Part shown: positions 42,178 through 53,367 of the stretch, in pieces
How the letters are laid out: each line of letters opens with the position of its first letter
Numbering within the stretch: position 1 is the stretch's first letter
Assembly: GCF_024713945.1 (NCBI RefSeq)
Contig: NW_027461521.1
Coordinates: 2,501 to 66,500 of the forward strand
Reading direction: 5' to 3'
Origin: Dermatophagoides farinae
Lineage: Eukaryota; Arthropoda; Arachnida; Sarcoptiformes; Pyroglyphidae
Length of the DNA: 64,000 nucleotides
The notes under the pieces: model-generated
The model's input: the letters and a program-made list of their open reading frames with translations, nothing else
Told to the model about the DNA's origin: nothing
Databases searched by the model: none
Made by a program: the position numbers and the translations under genes

Positions 42178-44348
42178 TTACATCGAAAAATTCAAATTAT
42201 ATTGTTCTAAAATAGAAACGCCTATGAATACATAATTATATTTTTCTATTCTGTTACAATTAAGCATTTCAGCCCAGTAATTATTGTTGCATATAATACT
42301 GAAGTACCATCTCTCACCGTTAACAACTTTTTTCATTTCTTTAGTGATATTTATTTTAAATTGAACTTTTGATTTATGAATATTCTAAAGATTATTCCTA
42401 ATTAGACTTACCTCTGCTTCAATAAGTAGCCATTTTGGTGCATTAGCCAAATTTTTCTCACTATAGTATTTTTTTAGGTAAAGATCTTGTATAGCTAATA
42501 ATATTTGAGCATCGAATAACTTACAAGGCGAAAAAAATAAAAAATCGGAGCCTGAGTCAAATATCACTATACAATCAGATAAAATAATATTATACTCCGA
42601 TAAAACTAGTCTCGTTGCCTAAAATAATATTTTTACTAAACTTACTTTAATATACTGAAAATTAGCTTTTGTGGCTTTATTGCTGACATTTTCAACATAA
42701 AATGATAATGATTGATCGAAAAAAAAATCCGTGTTATAAGGTTTGGTCAGAATATAATCGTTATCATTATAATAATATATTTCAAGTTTATTATTTTCAT
42801 TGAGTTTCTCCTTAGCAAATATATGATTTTTTAACTTACATGATTGATTAATTGATCTAAAAACTCTAAATCATCATATACTGACGAATATTGTGTACCT
42901 ATTATACCAGAAACATTGTACTAGCATAGAATCTAAGAAGAAACTTACTTTTAACGATCCAAGAAATTCACCATTCAATATTAATCCTATTCTTATATTT
43001 TTTAAATTAAAATTTTGAAACTTTATCACTAGAAATCGATTTAATCATTTAACACATACCTGAGGCCGTTATCTCTCGAAACAATATTGTTTCACCTATT
43101 AAATCTAACTTATGTATTTTATAATCAGTTACTTCGTTAATCAGATTTAGTAGATACACATTATCGTTAACTTCTTTGATAGTTAAAAATATTAAAAAAT
43201 ATGGCGAACCAGAATCCACTAAAAATTTTTTTTTATATCTTTGATTGCCTATTTGAAATTGAACAGTTTCAGTAATCTAAACAAAATTAACTAAATTATT
43301 TTCCTACCATGTTTGTTTTTTTTAATAAACTATGTTCATCGCTATTAGATAGAGATGGATGTAAAAAGAATCTGTCTACTAATATATTGAAAATATAGTT
43401 TTTCTCATTCGCAAATAAAATTCTCAATTTTCGGAACGGTGAAATTACGTTAGTGATCAAGAATTTAATACTATGATTGTTTTCCATATGTGAACAAAAA
43501 GTTTTTAGATAAATGATGAATATTTTAATTCTACATTTCACAACTTCACGTATCATTTTATTATATTTAATTTTATTTATGCTTTGAGTTAGTATTTGGA
43601 AATTGTAAGTTCTGTTTTTATTAAACTTGAAAAATTTTATCACTGGTGAATATTTAACCAAAAGTCGCAATATTATATATTGCAACATGTATTCATAATT
43701 TTTAATTAAATTATTTATTTTAACATCTGGAAAAATAGACAAATCCTGAATTAACTCGATAGTTTTATTTTTTTTACTAAATTTTAAATCGTAACTTTGG
43801 AAAAATCTTAATTTATTTGTTAGAATACCGTTAAAATACTGACAACATTTATAAATTAAGGGTTTAGGTTTAAAAAAACTATATAACTTGAGCGAACTAT
43901 TGTTTTTGTATGTAACTGTTTGCGTAATTCTATCATCATTTAAACTTATAATATAATTTTTCTTCAAATAAAGACTATCAATAGACTTATTTAAAGTTAA
44001 AATGTAATAATATTTGAATTGCTTTAAATAATCTACATAAATTTTTTGTATCGAACTTTCGTCAAATATGTTAACTTCAACGTGAAATAAAGTTAAAACT
44101 ACTATCGGAATATACCCACTTAATAATATACTTGAAGTATAATTTTCAGAATGAGAATAAATCGTAATATCTTTAGCTTTTCTTACATTAAAATCTACAT
44201 GATCATTATGAGTAACTAAAAACTTTACTTTATTGATATGTTTATTGCTTGGTGAAATAAGACAATGAAAATAACAATCTTCTATATTCCAAAGTGTCAA
44301 AAACAAGTTTGTTAACGAAAATAATGAATGTGCAAAACTTAATTTCAT
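42178..44348 (-). CDS. Pepsin-like aspartic protease, seven exons
   Basis: Exons 43308..44348, 43060..43276, 42949..43028, 42840..42920, 42646..42810, 42412..42618 and 42178..42384 encode about 665 aa. All six introns are 27-31 nt with GTAAG, GTAGG or GTATG donors and TAG/AAG acceptors. The product has a signal peptide and a long N-terminal region (~347 aa) of unknown fold. A pepsin domain follows with both catalytic motifs: 'KKFLVDSGSPYFLIF' (D368) and 'CIVIFDSGSDFLFFS' (D549). The 181-residue spacing matches pepsin. Between them are the strand 'DLIGETILFREI' and 'VSGIIGTQYSS' (compare 'DGILGLGY'); the end 'YVFIGVSILEQYNLNF' matches the terminal 'F-I-L-G-D' strand. It is presumably a secretory-pathway protease. 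The N-terminal extension is far longer than a normal propeptide. Confidence 0.85.
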
Positions 44349-44447
44349 TACATAAAATTATTTCATAAGTAATTACTAAAAAAATAATTAAATAGAAAAT
44401 TAAAATATAATGCAATAAAAGAACATATAAGGCACAATTAATATAGC

Positions 44448-45579
44448 ATGTTACCATCTTTACTTAATGAACTGAATAGGTACGTTTACAATTTGAGTTA
44501 TTTATAGCCTTATTAACAGTTTTGAACAGCCCTTCAAAATTAGTTTTAAATTAGAGATACCAATAATTGAAAAGCTCGTTGAACAATATGAAATTCGAAA
44601 TGTATATTGGAGAAAATTATTGATCTCGTTAGTAAAATTATATAATTTGCTAGATGAAATCAGCAAAATTCCAAACTCTTCCGTTAATGAATATATTTCA
44701 CTTGAAAACGAAGAGAATGAAAAATATTTTGAAAACAATAATTTGAAAACTGATGATTTAGAAAATAATGAAATCATAAATGAAGGAAAAGTAAAAATAA
44801 ATTCAGTAAAACAATCCATGATCATTTGCGTTGAATTAATTAAAAACATTGAAAACAGACGTAAACTTATTTTAAACGGTTTGCATCAATCTGAAGATCA
44901 ATTTAAAGAAGTTTCAAAGGATTTTTCAGTCGTGAACTGGGAGATCGAGTTTAAAAAGCTACACAAAGACAAAACCTTGATATTTAATGAGTTAAAAACT
45001 ATTTACAACAAGCTCAAGCAATTTCAAGACGTTGAAATTAATGAAATAAATAATTTAATCGATGAAAAATTGGAAGAACTCAAAAAATTGAAAGAAATAA
45101 AAACAGAAATTGTTTTAAGAGATATGAAATTAGACAAGATTTTGTCGAATGCACATGGAATTATATTACCAGAAGAGTCTGCAGAAGCTACTGAAAACTT
45201 CGAAAATTATTTAAAGTATGAAGAAGAAGCTATGATCAGCTACTATAATTCTAAGTTGCAACGTTATTCTAGGATTTTTACAATTGATCCTTTGAAATGT
45301 GATAACAACGACATTTGTGTAATTGTGAAACCTAGAGATAATTGGTTGTCATACTTCGCCAAAGCTAACTGGATAACACTGCGGCAGATTGAAATTACTT
45401 ATTTGTCAAATCAAATTTTTCCTAAAGACATTAATGTTAAAATTTCAACTACCAACGTCCCACGTGAAAATTACAGTGGAATAATAGACTTAACTTCTAA
45501 ACAAATAAAACTTTGGAAACATAAAATGCTCAGATCGAGCGTTATTGACTTTCATGGATTAATAAATATTTTTACTTAA
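44448..45579 (+). CDS. Coiled-coil protein, unassigned
   Basis: Exons 44448..44479 and 44508..45579 join across a 28-nt intron (GTACGT...TTATAG) to give 367 aa. The first exon supplies only 'MLPSLLNELN'. The middle (about 60-215) is a Lys/Glu/Asn/Leu-rich coiled coil, and the C-terminal ~150 residues look globular with 'PRDNWLSYFAKANWITLRQ'. A kinetochore, vesicle-tethering or mRNA-export factor would fit such a layout, but I cannot assign it. Its start lies about 100 bases from that of the divergent protease gene. Confidence 0.7.
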
Positions 45580-45680
45580 TGTTTATTATAATTTCAGAAA
45601 TATTATTTAAAATAATCCAATTTAACGAAAAAATATAAATACGATAGTTTCTTTTCATATTTCAGTCCGAACCATTACTT

Positions 45681-46546
45681 TTAAAATTCAAATATTTTGG
45701 TTGTATTTATTATTTCTAAAAATTCAGAAACGATTAGTTCATTATTCGTGTCTATAACTTTTCCAATATAAAATTCAGATGACTTTATTCTCGTTAATTT
45801 TTTTTTGTTCTGAGGAATATTCGTCTGTTTCTTTGTTTGTCTTTGCTTGACATTATTGTTTTTTGAATTAGTATTATCAATTTTAGCAGATTTTTTGTTT
45901 TCAGAAGCTGCAGTTTGTGGTCTTTGGTTTAAAACTAAGTACTTAAATACATTTTCCAATAATACATTATCATCCAATTCGAACTCTGACCCTAGAACTA
46001 AATCTTTATTTTCACGTGGGATTGAAGCTGTAAAATCAAAAAATGAAAATGATGAAATAATTTTTTTAATCTTTTCGCGTGAACTGTATATTGTTAATTT
46101 GTACAATATAGTTATTAATGAGTCAGCCATGGGAGTAACTACAATCTTGTACATTAAAGTGTCTGTATCAAAATATCTTAAAATATAATACCGTTCATTT
46201 GAGTTTTTAGGTTTGCAATATCCAAGTATGAACTTTTGAGCGTTTAAAACTGTATAAGCTGCAACAGCTATTATATAGTAAGCAATTAAAATATAAGTAA
46301 TTATAAGAGATCTGTTTTTAGTTCCAGATGAAAAAAAACTACCCGCGCACAAACCGGTCGATAGTAATCCTGTAAAACAAAACAACCAAAAACATTTCTG
46401 ACTTAAGTCTATTTTTAGATGGTTAATAATTTCATATAAACCATCAGTAAATGCTGTTTCTACATCCTCTGGAATGTACAAATCCCTGATTTTGACTATT
46501 CATATTTTATATAAATTTAAAACTTACTAGTTGAAAGTTTTGACAT
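45681..46546 (-). CDS. SPC2: Probable signal peptidase complex subunit 2
   Basis: Exons 46528..46546 and 45681..46495 join across a 32-nt intron (GTAAGT...AATAG) to give 277 aa. Two closely spaced membrane helices (about residues 40-62 and 68-92) are joined by a short luminal loop, the SPC25/SPCS2 arrangement. A cytosolic domain of mixed strands and a Lys/Gln/Asn-rich insert follow. SPCS2 is an accessory subunit of ER signal peptidase. The membrane topology and size fit, but conserved residues are few, so another two-helix ER protein is possible. The 19-nt first exon carries just six codons. Confidence 0.55.
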
Positions 46547-47585
46547 TATTGGAAAAGTTTAATTTCTGTTTATCGTATATGATCTAGAATATTGCTAATT
46601 TATTCTATAAAAAATAAAATAAAAATATATTAAATGACTAAACGGTCTAAGCAAATTAATTTATGCTGAATAAAGATACAATGTGATTGTACAATTATTT
46701 ATAACTGAATACACATAATTGATAAACAAAAATTCTTTATTAAATTACGGGATTTATCAGAGTTGTTAATATATTGTATTATCAGTTAATTTACCAAACT
46801 AAACTAAATTGAATTGTTTGTATTATTTAATAGGATATATCAACGATAAAATAGGTAAAGATACGTAACAAAATGTTTATCATATTTAGATAAAATATAG
46901 TTTAATAAATTATAAAAATTCCAAAAATAGAAAAATAAATTGTATAGAATACGTACCCACGTGATAGTAATATAGTATTTAACAAAATGGGATATAAAAC
47001 TAATATTACATTACATATGTGGAAATGTTTTTCTAAATTAACAGAAATAAAGAATAGTGATTTTATATAACATCATTCCGGTACGAATTTCTTCTCTTGA
47101 GAGTTTTTAGTGTTGCAGGAATTATTTATTTGATTATAAGTAATAATGTGGAACTTAAACAAACTAGGCAATATTTATTTTTCATATTATATGTATTTTA
47201 ACATTATGTTTAATGCATAAACGTACTTGTTTTTTAAACAATTGTTTAGTTTTGAAGGTTTTAGTAAAAGTATATCGTTACAGTATTTATCTAAAATTAC
47301 AAGTTAGATTTCTTTATAAAACACATCTGATCTTACACGAACGATTAAATATGTTGGTTTAGACATAATTTTGACAAGTGGTGTTTATTGAAAATTTAAG
47401 TGATTATTTTTTACTTAATAAACGACATTCGAAAAAAAATTTAATTATTTACAAGAAAATATTATGTTTTATTTTTTCTTATGATGAAGTATTTCTTTGG
47501 TTATATGTCTGTTAATTAAGTAAATATAAATTTTTTTTTATAAATTGCCAGCTTTATTTGTTTCTCTAATCAAATAAATAATGTA
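46547..47585. other. Long AT-rich intergenic region
   Basis: About 1 kb without an open frame that looks coding. It is made of short AT-rich words with no tandem repeat or tRNA. It is the longest gap in the right half and lies between the start of the SPC2-like gene and the 3' end of the minus-strand gene that ends at 47586. A non-coding RNA cannot be excluded. Confidence 0.4.
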
Positions 47586-48332
47586 TTATTTTCGTGGTAA
47601 AATTAATTTATTACAATCGCAACAGCCCATTGAATTATGATAATGCACATTAGTACGAGCTGGTTTAGGTTGAGAAGGAACGTATATGTTGGTAGGTGTA
47701 TTTGACGATATAGTCATAGGGGTGTTTGGCGTTATGGACATGGGTGTATTAGTTGATATGGTCATAGGAGAGTAATATTGATTGGGTGGATTAACAAAAT
47801 TAGCTGAGTAACTTTGATGTACTGGAACAAAAGTAACTTGTTGATATGACGGAGAAGGGGTGTAATGATAAACAGAAGCAGGCTGAATGGGAACTCTACC
47901 ATGGTAATTTCCCGGAGGATGTTGCGATTTAGTATTATTAGGCAAATTTATCGGTTGATAATTTGGTTGTTGCTGGTGACAGTTTTTTTGTTGTCGAGCG
48001 TTAGAACAACAATTGTTTTGCGGGATAGAATTCGAAAATTGGTTTTGATACTGTTGTGAGCAACAGTCTGACTGCCTTTGATTTTTGGTATTGTTTTTAA
48101 ATCCACACTTCGAATTATTTTCGTGAATAGTAGAAGAATTCGTACATGCAGATTTTTCACTTTGAGTTAAATTTTTATTTGTATCAATATCAAGACCATC
48201 AGATTCACAACAGTCGGAAAATTCTTTTTGTAAAGATTCAATAGAATTTTTTTCTTTCAACACTTGTATCGTGTTGATAACTTTTTTGAAGTGGTCTTTT
48301 GATAATTTATCACAAAAATAAAACTCTGACAT
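47586..48332 (-). CDS. Low-complexity Asn/Gln/Pro/Cys-rich protein, 248 aa
   Basis: An acidic ~75-residue N-terminus is followed by a Gln/Asn/Cys-rich part with repeated CC pairs ('DCCSQQ', 'NNCCSNA', 'GCCDCN'), then a Pro/Tyr/Ser/Thr-rich part. Residues about 190-220 hold a tandem nine-residue repeat of the form (S/P)-N-T-P-M-(T/S)-I-(S/T)-x, three to four copies. No signal peptide is seen. No family is recognised. Such proteins are often scaffold or RNA-granule components, but this is only an analogy. Confidence 0.6.
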   Translation of the reverse strand: MSEFYFCDKLSKDHFKKVINTIQVLKEKNSIESLQKEFSDCCESDGLDIDTNKNLTQSEKSACTNSSTIHENNSKCGFKNNTKNQRQSDCCSQQYQNQFSNSIPQNNCCSNARQQKNCHQQQPNYQPINLPNNTKSQHPPGNYHGRVPIQPASVYHYTPSPSYQQVTFVPVHQSYSANFVNPPNQYYSPMTISTNTPMSITPNTPMTISSNTPTNIYVPSQPKPARTNVHYHNSMGCCDCNKLILPRK

Positions 48333-48444
48333 ATTAATTAATAATACAATTTCTCACTATGGAGCTAGTCTAAATAAAAATATAAAATATATTTTGGAAC
48401 ACATTTAATTAAAAAAAATGAGTTTTTGCCAAATTTTAAAGTTT

Positions 48445-49965
48445 TCAATTTGTTAAACAAATTGTTTCACTTATTAATTCAACTTCTGGAGGTACAAAAT
48501 TTAGCCAATCAACAAGAATATAGGATATTAAATCATATGAAATTCCTGTCAGACTATAATATGATACTCCTAGAATATTTATAACTAACAAATACAGATT
48601 CTTTGATAGCTTAGGATTTTTCTTACATGGGACTAAATGATTCGGCCATTTTTCGATATATATGAATATTTCCGGTGCTAGTTTAAATCCAATGTTTTGT
48701 TCTGTGCAAAACAAAGGAAATTTGTCAAGATTTTTTTTTGTAATAACAAAATTTTTCGCTGTGTCATTTTTTTTACAAGAAACTTCAGCGAGATAAGTCC
48801 ATTTTCTTAAATCAGCAATATTTTCAGGAGTGCACTGAAATTTTTCTAATATTCCAATTTTTTTATTTGAGATATGCGAAAATTTGTAGGAAAACCCGAA
48901 AACTGTTATACAATTATCTCCTGGTCGATTTTTAGTAAATACATTAGCTACATTAGTTTCTGAAGATAAAAGATAAGTAACGAAGCTATGCGCGTGTTCA
49001 ATGAATTTCATCTCTTGTAATGAAAGGCTTAAATATAGCGACGAAGTTAAAACTTGAGGAACATTAAATGTTTCTTTTTCATACAACGAAATTATGGACT
49101 CGTAATTTTTTAAAAAATAACCTGATCTCATTTCTTCTTTATTGTCTAAATATAAATCTATTTCAGCTATTAGATTTGAAAGCTCGTTATAATTAAGTGA
49201 GACTTCGTTATTCGAAGCAGTTAATAATAATATCTTTTGAATACTTGCTGATAAAGTATAAATTGTGTTTTCCAAATCTTTGTTTAAAATGTTTGCTCGT
49301 GCTGATAAATCACTTGATTTAATTCTTTGGTTATTGATATCCATTTTCAATTTAAAAAGTCGATAAATATTCCAAATGGCTAAATTGTTGACTTCGTATG
49401 GAACCAAATGAAAGCTTGTATGATTTAAGGTTTTGTCAAGCGCGTTTTTATCTGTGTAGTAGTCGGCAAAATTTTCTATTTTTTGGTTCATATCAACAAA
49501 CTTAACTTTTAGAAAATTCATGAGATTCGACATTGAGTAATCACGCATATTTTTGATGTATATAGGTGAGTGATTTAAACTTTTTAAATAAATTTCAACT
49601 TGATCATCTTGAATTTTACACAGTTCTTGGCTGTTTATTACACAAAATAAATTATTATCATGACGCTGTAACTTACTTGCAAATCGCAAATTTTTAAAAA
49701 CTATGTAAATATCACTATGTGCAGTAAAATCAACAGTAATTTGTGGAGCGAGAACTAATATAAAAATTCCATAGTTTTTTTGCCTATAATTCTTAAATAT
49801 AGGAATTACTGAGGAATAATCAACAATATCTAACTTAGTTTGACTATTGGAAGAAAAAGTTTTACATAAAGCTGTAATTTTATGTAAAGATGACTGATCT
49901 TTGTTTTGATTTTTTTTATCACTATAATGATCATTACTAAATAATCTTATGTGTTCTGAAGTCAT
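48445..49965 (-). CDS. Hypothetical protein, about 506 aa
   Basis: A long minus-strand frame. I place the start at the ATG of 'MTSEHIRLFSNDH' (49965); the frame stays open 11 codons upstream without another ATG, so an upstream exon is possible. The protein is mixed alpha/beta, with beta-rich stretches early ('KNYGIFILVLAPQITVDF') and a helical middle. No signal peptide, transmembrane helix or catalytic motif is evident. I do not recognise the family. Confidence 0.6.
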   Translation of the reverse strand: MTSEHIRLFSNDHYSDKKNQNKDQSSLHKITALCKTFSSNSQTKLDIVDYSSVIPIFKNYRQKNYGIFILVLAPQITVDFTAHSDIYIVFKNLRFASKLQRHDNNLFCVINSQELCKIQDDQVEIYLKSLNHSPIYIKNMRDYSMSNLMNFLKVKFVDMNQKIENFADYYTDKNALDKTLNHTSFHLVPYEVNNLAIWNIYRLFKLKMDINNQRIKSSDLSARANILNKDLENTIYTLSASIQKILLLTASNNEVSLNYNELSNLIAEIDLYLDNKEEMRSGYFLKNYESIISLYEKETFNVPQVLTSSLYLSLSLQEMKFIEHAHSFVTYLLSSETNVANVFTKNRPGDNCITVFGFSYKFSHISNKKIGILEKFQCTPENIADLRKWTYLAEVSCKKNDTAKNFVITKKNLDKFPLFCTEQNIGFKLAPEIFIYIEKWPNHLVPCKKNPKLSKNLYLLVINILGVSYYSLTGISYDLISYILVDWLNFVPPEVELISETICLTN

Positions 49966-50031
49966 AGGCCATATCCTTAATAGAAAACTATGCACCACGC
50001 TGCTCTTATAAATAAGACAAAAAATCTTAAA

Positions 50032-50421
50032 TCAATTTTGATTCTGATCTTGGGAACCAAACCCTTGAGATGATAATGTAAAATAAAACTGATTGCTTAC
50101 ATTAGGAATCCATGGAAACTTTTTTTTCAATTTTAAACAAGCTTTTTGCTTAACAGAGAAAAAAACAAATTGAATCCCTAGTTTGCTAAAAAGTTCAGCG
50201 TTACTTGAACATTTGAATTTGTTTTTCAGTTCTTCCAACGTTGATTGCAAAAAATATAACACTTCGGTGCGAGTGAATAAAAAGCAGTCGATTGGCAATT
50301 GAAGATCTTGATACGGACGGCTTTGATCTACTATTGGAACTATAGATTCTAAAAACGTTGTAGTTAAGCTCAAAGCATAATTGTTCATCGATACAAAATT
50401 AAACTTGTCAAGCACCCGCAT
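50032..50421 (-). CDS. Hypothetical protein, 129 aa
   Basis: A small protein with an Ala/Thr/Leu-rich start, a helical middle ('TRTEVLYFLQSTLEELKNKF') and a polar Gln/Asn tail. It lies 56 bases below the stop of the gene at 50478 and about 65 bases above the ATG of the next minus-strand gene. The start codon sits in an 8-bp perfect inverted repeat (50409-50416 with 50422-50429). Not recognised. Confidence 0.5.
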   Translation of the reverse strand: MRVLDKFNFVSMNNYALSLTTTFLESIVPIVDQSRPYQDLQLPIDCFLFTRTEVLYFLQSTLEELKNKFKCSSNAELFSKLGIQFVFFSVKQKACLKLKKKFPWIPNVSNQFYFTLSSQGFGSQDQNQN

Positions 50422-50477
50422 GGTGCTTGAAAACTGACATAAATATCTTAAACGGGGTGAGGCAATAGATTACGATT

Positions 50478-51703
50478 TTATTGAAGCAACTTCGTCAATG
50501 TATTTTTGTATACAGGGTTGAATGAGTCAGAATTTTTGTTAATCTCTTTTAAAACAATATCCCAGTTAAAAGGCGATCCTTTGATCCATTCTTTTGATTT
50601 ATTCTTAATTAGTCCTTCGAAAAATTCAGGCACATCAAGAACAAAAGATATATGTAACAAATAATACTCTGTCACCGGAATAAATCTTATACAGTTAGAA
50701 GGCAGCTCATTGTAAAGCCTAGCCCATATCGTCATTAACTCAGCAAGAAATAAAATTATGTATTTGCCAGGATACTTGAATTTACAGACTGTGGCGCATA
50801 ATATTCTAATATGAAACGAGTTGTCAACTTCCCAAGCTTTGTTCCAAACTGAGCATGGATATTTAGAAAGTAACACTTGTATCAATGTGGTGTACATTAG
50901 TGGTATAGTTAATTTAGAAAACATGCTTTTAACTTCTATTTTCTGATTACTTAATTCTATATCTTTGCTAGCAAGATACTTTTTTTGCTCTGTAATCAAA
51001 TACCTACATAACTCGGTTAGAAAATCAAATCGTTTTAAGGTATATTTGAATTGTATTTTTAACTGTTTAGACACATTTAAATTAATAGTTTTAAACATGG
51101 CTTTAAATATTTTACTTTCCTGGTTAATCATTTGTAGTTTTTGGTATGAAACCGAAATTTGACTAGAAATATTTTTAAGAAAATATGAACTATCTTCATT
51201 TTGTTCCTCTTTTGCATAATATTTATCATAATTTTGCGCTTTGTTAACCGGTTTTTCTAATTTGTTAGTATTGCTAATGTCATTTTCATCAGATATAAAA
51301 CTAGTTAATGAATATGTTTTAATATCATTCTCTATGTCAGAAAGAGTTTTAGTATACTGAGAACTTTCTATTTCATTGGGATTTTTAAGCAAGATTTCAT
51401 TAAGTTTATCCTGTGATAAAAAATTATCAATTGACAAAGATGTACACAAACTTAAAAATAGCAAATTTTCAATCAACTGGAGAGCTAGATCTAAAAGAGT
51501 AGATCCAGTAGGATCTTTTTCGTGCAAATAAACACCTTTTCTAATAAATTATATAATACTGAAACCTACTTTATGGCTTTTAAGAGAGCAACAAAATCTC
51601 CGGTTCGTATATAATGATGAAGAGGGTATATATGACAATTAGACGTATCAGAGCAATTCAAGGGCCCTTTTCTCTTGTCTGAATGCGAATAATAAATTGA
51701 CAT
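50478..51703 (-). CDS. Hypothetical protein with N-terminal ankyrin-like repeat
   Basis: Exons 51570..51703 and 50478..51540 join across a 29-nt intron (GTAGGT...TTATTAG) to give 398 aa. Joined, residues about 30-70 read like one ankyrin repeat: 'HHYIRTGDFVALLKAIKKG' then 'LHEKDPTGSTLLDLAL'. The rest is helical; the C-terminal half contains 'FSKLTIPLMYTTLIQVLL' and a Trp-containing 'WIKGSPFNWDIV'. No full family match was made. The repeat is only visible after splicing, which supports the intron. Confidence 0.65.
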
Positions 51704-51878
51704 AACAATGCACCTTAATAATCAATTCATCCGCACAATCATATAAAATATATTATGAGTTTATTATTGAAATAGTAGTTGTATGGTTACTCTTATTTTT
51801 ACCTTACTTTATTTTATATTTATATTTCCTAATACATGTGATGAATAATTATTTCTTACTTTTTTATTTCGCAGCAGA

Positions 51879-53338
51879 ATGGGACAACATTATTGGTCAA
51901 TAGAAAATTTAAATTTAGCGTCTAAAGGATGGATCTTAAAAGCCAAAGTTATAAGTATTAGTCCATTAAATAGTTTTCAAAATAAAATTACCAATGCGAA
52001 TGGTCAATATTTAAATGCCACACTTATGGATGAAAATGGATCGCAAATCACAGCAGTATTTTGGAATTCTGCTGCTATTCATGTTTCTTCAGTTTTAAAA
52101 ATTGGAGAAACTTATACTTTTAGTAAAGGGTTAGTGAAAGTTCCAAATCGAAGATATTCCAATGCATCTCTTTGCCCGTTTGAATTAGTTTTTAATTCAT
52201 TAGAAAAATGCGATATCACACCCTGTACTGGGGAAGAGTCTATTGGAGCGGACGTTTCTTATACTTTTCATTCAATTCGCAGCGTAATCAAATCGAACAA
52301 TGAATACCCTTTTATTACTAATATTAAAGGTATTATTCATGAAGTAGGTAAAATTAGATCAGTTACAACAAAAGATAATGAGGCTATGCAAGTCTTCACT
52401 GTTACACTTGTCGATGCTTCAAAACATGGAATTAGAATTAATTTTTGGAAGCCTCAGTACTATGAAGACATGCATGTTGGCGAAATTCTCAAAATCGTAT
52501 CATGCCAGATAAAAGAGAACAGACAAGCTATCGAAGGTACATTTTTAAATAATAGTTTGATTATGAAAAATCTTAATGAGGACGATTATCAGTTAATTGA
52601 ATGGTACAAAGAGCATTCATCTAATTTAACAATAGTTAACATGGAAACCAACTTCCAATCTGATTATTCAGCCGAACTGGTCGTAAGTTTAAATGAATTA
52701 ATATTTTTAGGATTTGAAAGATATTTGCAAGACTCCAATAGAAGACAAAGAGGCTAAGTATTATACCGTAATTGCGTACATTTCAAGAATATTTTATACT
52801 CTCGATGAGAACTCGCTTAGTTTAATTTACGACGGTTGTTTGAATTGTAATAAAAAAGTGCACAACTCTACTGTTTGTCCACACTGCTCAACAACTAACA
52901 TTGCAAAAAGAATGTTAGGAAAAATCAATTTGACAGACACAACTATGTGTGACGTGGAATTTGCCGTTTTTAATAGTGCGCTACAAACAATATTTGGCTG
53001 TACGGCTGAAGAGTTGTCAAAAAAACTACATGATACGGTATTTATAAATGAATTATTAACGCACAAAGTTTTATGGAGGCCTTACATATTCACTGTAAAG
53101 GTTAGAAAGGAGACAACGTTACACAACTCTTATCGTTCTTTTTATACCATATTTGATGTCAGTAAGTTTTTTGCTTAATTAATTACTTATAGAACCGTTT
53201 AATATTAACGATGCTGTAAACATGTTAGATAGCAAATTAAAATTTGACTTTCCAAACTATTATACATCTATAAAAAATAAACGAATTATTGAAAATGATA
53301 ATTTTTCCAATGAGAACAAGATATTTAAGAAAAATTAA
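51879..53338 (+). CDS. RPA1: Replication protein A large subunit, short form
   Basis: Exons 51879..52682, 52711..53161 and 53193..53338 join across introns of 28 and 31 nt to give 466 aa. RPA1 binds single-stranded DNA in replication and repair. DBD-A opens the protein ('SKGWILKAKVISISPLNSF'), DBD-B follows ('YPFITNIKGIIHEVG', 'LVDASKHGIRINFW'), then DBD-C with a zinc ribbon (C311, C314, C324, C327 in 'CLNCNKK' and 'CPHC'). The N-terminal protein-interaction OB domain (RPA70N) and its linker are missing, as in apicomplexan short RPA1. An acceptor-like TTTCGCAG ends eight bases before the ATG, so a further upstream exon is possible but not needed. It is convergent with the secreted-protein gene, 29 bases away. 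Confidence 0.92.
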
Positions 53339-53367
53339 AGTTTAAAACTGACAAATAATTATAAATC

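Noticed and set aside
44502-44849. Minus-strand 115-codon frame
   Set aside because: It is antisense to the coiled-coil gene at 44448-45579, whose splice restores a sensible N-terminus.
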